Positions 14,312 to 19,172 of a DNA stretch of 19,172 nt are shown in pieces (within the stretch, counting starts at the first letter, position 1; the number at the start of each line of letters is the position of its first letter). Origin of the DNA: an uncultured bacterium (lineage in GTDB: Bacteria > Patescibacteriota > Saccharimonadia > Saccharimonadales > Saccharimonadaceae); NCBI GenBank assembly GCA_937922985.1, contig CALAKV010000029.1, positions 1 through 19,172 on the forward strand, written 5' to 3'. The notes below the pieces were generated by a model, which was given only the letters and a program-made list of their open reading frames with translations, had not been told where the DNA came from and made no database searches. Both the position numbers and the translations under genes were made by a program.

Positions 14312-14907
14312 ATGACACACAAAAATAGTAGATTAATATCGCTCTTAATATTCACTTTTTATACAGTTATTCCATTTTTATTATTGATTAATCCATTTTT
14401 TTAAAATAAATTCATAGTTTTAACTATCAGCGGAATTTTAATTTATATTCTGCTCAGATTATTAGGTTTCAATAACAGTTCCCTTGGCATCAAATAAGCA
14501 AAGATGATATAATCAATTCGAGATATTTCATTGATAACATTTATTCTTATAAGTTATTGGAATTATTTTATTTAACTTTAGAATATCAAGATTCCAGCCA
14601 AGCAAAACTCTGTCTTTTTACTTATTTTATATTTTATATCTTCACCCATTCAAGAATTTCTTTATAGGGGGCATTAACGAGTATTTTACAACAAATAAAT
14701 TTTCGAAAATCTTCAATCATCTTAACTTCATCGATTTTATATAGCTTAGCACATTTAGGCTATAAAGATTTCATAACCTGCATATTAACATTTCTAATTG
14801 GTCTATTGTGGCATCAGAAATATCTCAAAACTAAGAACCTCACTGGAGTAACCATCAGCCGTGCAATCTTAGGAGTTATCACAATTTTTATCGGGATTAT
14901 CGATTAG
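14312..14907 (+). pseudogene. Decayed CPBP (CAAX protease/Abi) family membrane protein
   Basis: No long open frame exists here, but the plus strand translates as a hydrophobic CPBP-type protease broken by five in-frame stops (14402, 14495, 14510, 14573, 14579) and one single-base loss at a run of five G (14667-14671). The N-terminal part begins ATG at 14312 (MTHKNSRLISLL). After the stops comes SSPIQEFLYRG, matching the EExxxR motif with Gln in the first Glu position, then in the shifted frame ALTSIL and SILYSLAHLGYKDF, matching FxxxH. Further membrane segments follow before TAG at 14905-14907. Intact members are intramembrane glutamate/histidine peptidases. Its end overlaps the convergent sbcB stop by four bases. 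Confidence 0.8.
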
Positions 14908-16352
14908 TTGTTTTCTGGTAAAATATTTTCAAGCCAAAGTTTAATTTCTTCTAAAATATATTCTTCTTGTGAGTTTAAATTTTGGTTATTTGCAATTTCT
15001 TGGAATTCTTTCATAAAATTGGGAATCATTTTTTGTAAATTTTTCACCCGATACTCTTCCCAAAGCTCTTTCTCCTGAGAACTTAAACTTTTCGGAAAAC
15101 TCCTTGCTTTATAATGAAGAAGTAGACCTGTCAATCGTTCGTCAGCAAAATCTGGATGAAAATCAGCAAGCTCACGATCAGTTGAATTTCGAACAGCTTC
15201 AATTTTAATATCATCACTTCTTGAAACAAAACCTTCAAAAAGCCGAGCTTCTGGAGCTGGTTTTTCTGCACTACTCTTATCTTGAAAGACTTCACTTCGC
15301 CTTTCAAAAGCAGATCTAAGGTTTTCAGCAAAGTGCGGATTCTTTCGTAAAATATCTAAGTTTTTTTGAATTTCAGCTAAATCAATCTTCAATCTTTGCT
15401 GATTTTCTTCAGTTAAAACGCCCATTGGTGCAACTGCTGGACATTTATTATACTGCAAAATCTTTGCTGCAATAGGTTCGAAATCATCACTCGAACGTGT
15501 TTCGAAATCTGCCGTAATATTTTCAAGAATTTGATCCTCACTCCAATCAATAAATTTCTCAGGAGAAAACCGCAAATCCCAAACAATTACATTTTGATTT
15601 TTAGCCGGCGCAATAGGAAACGCCACGGTAGTTTTTTCAAATTCAACTTTAAAGCGACCAGAAGTATAGACAAATGGCTTCGGATTCTCAAGATTAACTA
15701 GTTTTTGCACTTCATTTTTTGAACGAATTTTAAAGAGATAGTCGAAAATCTGTGGCTGTTTTTCTTTCAAGAGTCGCGCAACATCTATCAAGCCGTCAAC
15801 ATCACTCATTGCATCATGAGCATTTTCGTGCAAGATTCCATTTTCTTTAGTCAAAAGCTCAAGTTTATTAGCCGCAAATTTTTCACCAGTTTCTTCATTT
15901 ATAATAAATGGCCAATTAATCCCTTCTGGCCTAAGCGCCCGAATCATTCGAACAACATCCAGTAAATCCCAACGCGAGCGACCATCTTTCCACTGCCAAT
16001 CATACGGCGGGTAGAAATTTCGCCACAAAAGATGCTGAATGTGAACATCATCAAATCGAACATTATTATATCCTACAATTACCGTATCTGGCGTAAAATA
16101 CTCTTCAACGAGCATTTTCGAAAATTCCGCCTCAGTATAACCTTCTTCAACCGTTTTTTGCGGACTAATTTTTGTTACCATTAGCGCACTTGGGCTTGGC
16201 AAAACATCGTCATTCAATCTAACTAAAATATTAACAGGCTCACCAATTCGATTAAGGTTTTCATCTGTTCGTTGCCCTGCAAATTGCATAATTCGGTCAT
16301 TTTGCGGGCTAAATCCACTAGTCTCTAAATCATAAAAAAAGAAAGTCTTCAT
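14904..16352 (-). CDS. sbcB: Exodeoxyribonuclease I
   Basis: The 482-residue protein matches ExoI (about 475 residues in E. coli), a 3'-to-5' single-strand DNA exonuclease used in mismatch repair and recombination. The DEDDh exonuclease domain starts FYDLETSG (Asp8, Glu10), with GYNNVRFDD (about 105-113) and NAHDAMSDVDGLIDVARLL (about 177-195) holding the His and Asp of the active site. The RWDLLDVVRMIRALRP and GINWP segments are ExoI-specific. The SH3-like and helical C-terminal domains follow, ending in a Leu/Glu-rich helix. The ATG lies six bases after a -10 box, so the mRNA is predicted to be leaderless. Confidence 0.95.
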   Translation of the reverse strand: MKTFFFYDLETSGFSPQNDRIMQFAGQRTDENLNRIGEPVNILVRLNDDVLPSPSALMVTKISPQKTVEEGYTEAEFSKMLVEEYFTPDTVIVGYNNVRFDDVHIQHLLWRNFYPPYDWQWKDGRSRWDLLDVVRMIRALRPEGINWPFIINEETGEKFAANKLELLTKENGILHENAHDAMSDVDGLIDVARLLKEKQPQIFDYLFKIRSKNEVQKLVNLENPKPFVYTSGRFKVEFEKTTVAFPIAPAKNQNVIVWDLRFSPEKFIDWSEDQILENITADFETRSSDDFEPIAAKILQYNKCPAVAPMGVLTEENQQRLKIDLAEIQKNLDILRKNPHFAENLRSAFERRSEVFQDKSSAEKPAPEARLFEGFVSRSDDIKIEAVRNSTDRELADFHPDFADERLTGLLLHYKARSFPKSLSSQEKELWEEYRVKNLQKMIPNFMKEFQEIANNQNLNSQEEYILEEIKLWLENILPENN

Positions 16353-16358
16353 GGTTAT

Positions 16359-16387
16359 ATTTTACTTTAAAACTGTAAAAATTACAA
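16359..16387 (-). promoter_or_regulatory. sbcB promoter, leaderless
   Basis: Minus strand: TTGTAA (16382-16387), 17-base spacer, TAAAAT (16359-16364), then six bases to the ATG. The predicted transcription start is the A of the ATG. Confidence 0.7.
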
Positions 16388-16393
16388 ACGCAT

Positions 16394-16422
16394 TTGACTT
16401 TTTAATTAAAATATTGTAAAAT
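16394..16422 (+). promoter_or_regulatory. Promoter of the 16495 gene
   Basis: Plus strand: TTGACT (16394-16399), 17-base spacer, TAAAAT (16417-16422). The start near 16429 gives a leader of about 65 bases, longer than any other in the window. Confidence 0.75.
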
Positions 16423-16429
16423 ACAAATG

Positions 16430-16494
16430 TTCATGAGGTAATATTCTCACTCATTCGCCAGAGGGTGGCGCGAACCTTTATAGGAGAAAAAGAA
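16430..16494 (+). promoter_or_regulatory. Structured 5' leader of the 16495 gene
   Basis: The leader holds a hairpin with stem CGCCA/TGGCG (16456-16460 and 16466-16470) and a purine loop GAGGG, flanked by TT and AA that can extend it around a CG bulge. AGGAG (16482-16486) follows eight bases before the ATG. The G+C-rich hairpin stands out against the AT-rich surroundings. No function is assigned. Confidence 0.45.
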
Positions 16495-16773
16495 ATGGCA
16501 ACTATAATTGATTATGAATCAACAAAACTAAGAAGTATGATGAATTCTAATTCTATCTATTCTGCCTCAGAATATGTACAGAATGCTGAAAAACAGATCA
16601 GCTTATTAGCAGAAGAAATAATCAAGTCGCTTCTCGATGATGGCTATAATCCATTAAAGATTATTGAAATTTTTTCAGAACATTTCGATAATAGTCAAAT
16701 TCGAAAGATTGTAGCTTTATATATAGGTATGGAAGAATTGAAATCCTTAGAAGAATCCGAAAATGAAACCTAA
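16495..16773 (+). CDS. Small acidic protein of unknown function
   Basis: I do not recognise this 92-residue protein. It is acidic (many Glu and Asp), predicted almost wholly helical, has no cysteine and has no membrane segment. The middle (LLDDGYNPLKIIEIFSEHFDNSQIRKIV, about 48-75) looks like two helices with a turn, but no DNA-binding motif is certain. I chose the ATG at 16495 because AGGAG lies eight bases upstream; a GTG at 16465 lies inside the leader hairpin region. The gene has its own strong promoter, a structured leader and a clear terminator, so it is a real, independently controlled unit between sbcB and obgE. Confidence 0.8.
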   Translation: MATIIDYESTKLRSMMNSNSIYSASEYVQNAEKQISLLAEEIIKSLLDDGYNPLKIIEIFSEHFDNSQIRKIVALYIGMEELKSLEESENET

Positions 16774-16794
16774 ATGCTACCCCATTATACATCC

Positions 16795-16820
16795 AGCACG
16801 ACTAAGATCGTGCTTTTTTA
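16795..16820 (+). terminator. Intrinsic terminator of the 16495 gene
   Basis: A perfect seven-bp stem AGCACGA/TCGTGCT (16795-16801 and 16808-16814) with a six-base loop is followed by TTTTTA. It lies 22 bases after the stop. The opposite strand lacks a T-run, so it acts mainly on the plus strand. Confidence 0.9.
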
Positions 16821-16832
16821 TTTAGACAACTT

Positions 16833-18137
16833 TTAATCTTCCCAATTCGAGTCAACTAGCTCAAATTGATTGCCAGCGATTGAAATTATGCTTGAGTTTT
16901 CTGCACCCATTCGGCGGAGCTCATGCTCAATTCCCATTTTTCGCAAAATATCACGCAAGCGATTTACACCATGAACATTCATAAAGTTAGTTCGGCGAGC
17001 AAATTTTTCAATTTTTTCACCGCTAACTTCGAAAATATTTTCTTCTTCATTAAACTCAACCGTCCAAGCCTTATTAATTTCATCTTGGGATAGAGATATT
17101 ACGGCAATATCTTCATCTTCTTCCTTATTGACATCAATTTCAGATTGCAAGTTTCTAAAATTTTCTACCTGTTTTCGAAGCGCACGAAGAACTTCCTTCA
17201 AGCCTTGATGCGCGCTCGAAGAAATCGCAAAAATCTGCGAATCATAAGCCACCTTGCAAAGTTTCGAAATTTGAAAATCAATCATTTCAGCGTCCATTCC
17301 CTCCGCTTTAGTTAAAGCGATGATTTCGGGTCGATCTAAAAGTTCGGGTTGATATTTTTTCAATTCTTCACGAATAATTTTATATTGTTCATCTGGGTTT
17401 TCTTCATAAATATCAATCAAATGGAGCAAAACACTTGTTCTTTCAACATGACGCAAGAATGCATCGCCCAAACCTTTACCTTCGCTCGCACCTTCAATTA
17501 AACCTGGGATATCCGCAATTAAAAGATTAAAGCCATCAATTTCTGCTACGCCAAGATTTGGAGTTAATGTAGTAAAAGCATAATTGGCGATTTCTGGTCG
17601 CGCGTTAGAAACAACACTCAAAAATGTAGATTTTCCAGCATTCGGAAAACCAACCAGCCCGACATCGGCAAGCAGTTTTAACTCTAAATCAGCTTCGAAA
17701 GTTTCACCAGATTCACCGAGTTCAGCGACACGCGGGGTTTGCCGAACCGAAGATTTAAAGTGAGCATTGCCAAAACCACCATCACCACCTCGAGCAATAA
17801 TAGCTTCTTCGCTATCAAACTTTAAGTCAGCTAAGATTTCTCCGTCTCGCTTAACTAAAGTTCCCACAGGAACCTTAACAATTAAATCTTCACCAGATTT
17901 TCCAGTCTTATTCCTTTTTGAACCGTTTTCGCCGTTTTTAGCTTTAATTTCTGGCTTATAGCGAAAATTCAAAAGTGTATTTAGATCTTTAGTCGCTCGA
18001 AAAATAACATCGCCACCCTTTCCACCATCACCACCGTCTGGGCCACCTTTTTCGATATAAAGCTCCCTTCGAAAACTGACCGCACCATTTCCGCCGCGGC
18101 CAGCTTGAACAAAAATCTTAGCTGTATCTACAAACAT
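16833..18137 (-). CDS. obgE: GTPase ObgE/CgtA
   Basis: The 434-residue protein has all three Obg domains. The glycine-rich Obg fold is at 1-158 (GGPDGGDGGKGGDV at 31-44). The G domain has P-loop GFPNAGKST (163-171), switch region TTLTPNLG and G3 DIPG (209-212). A C-terminal OCT domain spans about 350-434 (FARRTNFMNVHGVNRL). Obg binds the 50S subunit late in assembly. The G4 motif, normally NKxD, reads TKAE (276-279). I chose the ATG at 18135-18137 (MFVDTAKIF, the family start); a longer frame to 18206 would cover the promoter and the upstream terminator. A -10 box six bases before the ATG predicts a leaderless mRNA. Confidence 0.97.
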   Translation of the reverse strand: MFVDTAKIFVQAGRGGNGAVSFRRELYIEKGGPDGGDGGKGGDVIFRATKDLNTLLNFRYKPEIKAKNGENGSKRNKTGKSGEDLIVKVPVGTLVKRDGEILADLKFDSEEAIIARGGDGGFGNAHFKSSVRQTPRVAELGESGETFEADLELKLLADVGLVGFPNAGKSTFLSVVSNARPEIANYAFTTLTPNLGVAEIDGFNLLIADIPGLIEGASEGKGLGDAFLRHVERTSVLLHLIDIYEENPDEQYKIIREELKKYQPELLDRPEIIALTKAEGMDAEMIDFQISKLCKVAYDSQIFAISSSAHQGLKEVLRALRKQVENFRNLQSEIDVNKEEDEDIAVISLSQDEINKAWTVEFNEEENIFEVSGEKIEKFARRTNFMNVHGVNRLRDILRKMGIEHELRRMGAENSSIISIAGNQFELVDSNWED

Positions 18138-18143
18138 ACATAT

Positions 18144-18173
18144 ATAATAACACAAAAAATATAAAAAATCCAA
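18144..18173 (-). promoter_or_regulatory. obgE promoter, leaderless
   Basis: Minus strand: TTGGAT (18168-18173), 18-base spacer, TATTAT (18144-18149), then six bases to the ATG, which puts the start on the A of the ATG. The -35 box directly follows the terminator of the upstream gene. Confidence 0.6.
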
Positions 18174-18174
18174 T

Positions 18175-18211
18175 TTTAAATGAGCGCCCAAAACAGTAAC
18201 GCTCATTTAAA
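18175..18211 (-). terminator. Hairpin terminator of the LysM-CHAP gene
   Basis: A perfect 12-bp inverted repeat (18175-18186 and 18200-18211) with a 13-base loop starts five bases after the gene's stop. On the minus strand it is followed by ATTGGATTTTTT, so the T-run is slightly displaced from the stem. Confidence 0.7.
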
Positions 18212-18215
18212 TATT

Positions 18216-19172
18216 TTAGTGTATATAGTTCGAAACACTACTTGCTGGTACTGTTCGAGTTGTTACAACGTTCAGTTTTCCAGCATAATTCATATCTGAA
18301 ACAGTGATTGTTCCATCAGAGTTCACAGACTCAACAATAGCAACGTGCCCGTAGCCCCAAATGTATGAGTTTGCGTAAGCATTCCACTGAGCAATTGCAC
18401 CTACAGATGGATTTTGGTCAACTTTATACCCAGCAGCTCTAGCGCTAACTGCCCAAGTTGAAGCATTTCCCCAGAAGCTTCCAATATCTGGACGGCGATT
18501 ATATGCATACCAAGTACAGTTTCCCCAGGCATAAGCATTTCCAGCCTTAACATTGTAATTAGAAGATAGAGACACTGGTGATACGTTCACAGAGCTGGAA
18601 GATTTTCGAGAATTCGAAGTTGTAGAAGTTGAGAAGACCTTAGATTTAGGATTATAATCTGGTCGCTCTTCTTCAGGCAAGATACCGCCAGGAATTACAA
18701 TCTCAACGCCTTCTTTAGGCTCTTCGCCATCTTTAAGCTTATTATAAGAAATCAATCTTTCTAAACTGGCTTGGTATTTTTCTGCTACAGATTTAATACT
18801 ATCGCCAGATTTAAATCGATAGATAATTCCATCTACAGGCAGAATTCTTAGCTCCTTATTAGCTTCAACTTTATCACCCTTCAAGCCATTAACCCATTTA
18901 ACAGTTTGAGCAGTGATGCCATATTTATCAGCAATCGCTTGAATAACCTCTTCTGAAGTCGTAGTGTATTTAATGATTTCACGTTTTTCAGAAGAAACCT
19001 CAAGAACTTTAGGCTTTTCAACAGAAGCAGCAGCTTGAGGCGAATCCTGAAGTATTGCAGTAGATGTTGAAAGGCTCGCCACAGAAGATGCGATCGCTAA
19101 ATCAGCAGACTCAGCAAGATTTGCAACAACACCAGATTCCGTAACTTTGTCTGCTACAGAATATTTCTCATT
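18216..19172 (-). CDS. LysM-CHAP cell-wall hydrolase (5' end beyond window)
   Basis: The frame is open to the right edge, showing 318 residues with the N-terminus, and probably the signal peptide, missing. Two LysM-like peptidoglycan-binding repeats are visible: about 68-112 (TTTSEEVIQAIADKYGITA) and 117-161 (YRFKSGDSIKSVAEKYQA). A Ser/Thr-rich linker (about 175-205) leads to a C-terminal CHAP domain (about 208-318) with catalytic Cys219 in GNCTWYAYNRRPD and His276 in GYGHVAIVE. CHAP enzymes cut peptidoglycan as amidases or endopeptidases. The layout resembles secreted wall hydrolases; in an epibiont it could act on its own or the host's wall, which is inference. An in-frame GTG at 19080-19082 is unlikely to be the true start because coding character continues upstream. 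Confidence 0.9.
   Translation of the reverse strand, partial: NEKYSVADKVTESGVVANLAESADLAIASSVASLSTSTAILQDSPQAAASVEKPKVLEVSSEKREIIKYTTTSEEVIQAIADKYGITAQTVKWVNGLKGDKVEANKELRILPVDGIIYRFKSGDSIKSVAEKYQASLERLISYNKLKDGEEPKEGVEIVIPGGILPEEERPDYNPKSKVFSTSTTSNSRKSSSSVNVSPVSLSSNYNVKAGNAYAWGNCTWYAYNRRPDIGSFWGNASTWAVSARAAGYKVDQNPSVGAIAQWNAYANSYIWGYGHVAIVESVNSDGTITVSDMNYAGKLNVVTTRTVPASSVSNYIH

Noticed and set aside
14312..14677. Recoding of TAA/TAG as sense to explain the five stops in the CPBP frame
   Set aside because: TAA ends most neighbouring intact genes and a frameshift is also needed, so decay is the simpler explanation.
16456..16476. AGGGTGG in the 16495 leader resembles the T-box antiterminator core
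   Set aside because: The remaining T-box consensus (ACCGCG), a specifier stem and a terminator alternative are absent, and the leader of about 65 bases is too short. The downstream gene is not an aminoacyl-tRNA synthetase or amino-acid gene.
18138..18206. Longer obgE frame starting at 18206
   Set aside because: It covers the upstream terminator hairpin and the promoter, and Obg proteins start at MFVD-type sequence.

Overview
This 19.2-kb window is strongly AT-rich (about two-thirds A+T by eye), densely packed and mostly read from the minus strand. The gene set is bacterial housekeeping: nusB, a Nudix hydrolase, rnc, rpmF, leuS, ligA, htpX, lemA, hisS, rarA, sbcB and obgE. Divergent sequences, lineage-specific small membrane proteins, compact spacing and a secreted LysM/CHAP wall hydrolase suggest a Patescibacteria/CPR genome, most likely Candidatus Saccharibacteria (TM7). 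That assignment is an inference from overall protein character and not from a marker alignment. The genetic code looks standard: TGA ends nusB and the P-loop gene, and I saw no TGA inside intact genes.

Layout. (1) 1-2609: a minus-strand operon nusB > Nudix hydrolase > rnc > RimK-like ATP-grasp ligase (cut by the left edge), with overlapping or nearly touching genes and one sigma-70-type promoter in front of nusB. (2) 2611-3520: divergent rpmF (minus) and a small membrane-anchored protein (plus), each with its own promoter and terminator. (3) 3521-6001: leuS, monocistronic. (4) 6006-11641: a long minus-strand run, tRNA-Cys > small membrane protein > tRNA-Leu > lemA > htpX > polytopic membrane protein > ligA > P-loop kinase-like protein, with a second promoter directly before tRNA-Leu. 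(5) 11650-14907: hisS (minus) diverging from rarA (plus), followed by a decayed CPBP (CAAX protease-like) pseudogene. (6) 14904-19172: sbcB (minus) diverging from a small acidic-protein gene (plus), then obgE and the 3' part of a LysM-CHAP hydrolase gene (both minus).

Together the genes cover RNA processing and antitermination (rnc, nusB), translation (leuS, hisS, bL32, two tRNAs, obgE), DNA replication and repair (ligA, rarA, sbcB), membrane protein quality control (htpX/lemA) and cell-wall remodelling (LysM-CHAP). I saw no CRISPR array, insertion sequence or prophage.

The most interesting signals are at DNA level or are missing residues. The palindrome TTCGAA occurs about 49 times, roughly seven times more than base composition predicts, in all codon phases and outside genes. 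Several housekeeping genes have promoters that place the transcription start on or within a few bases of the ATG (leaderless mRNAs), and tRNA-Leu is arranged the same way. The NAD-dependent DNA ligase lacks all four zinc-binding cysteines. The ObgE G4 motif is TKAE in place of NKxD. A perfect 10-bp dyad is centred on the leuS -10 box.
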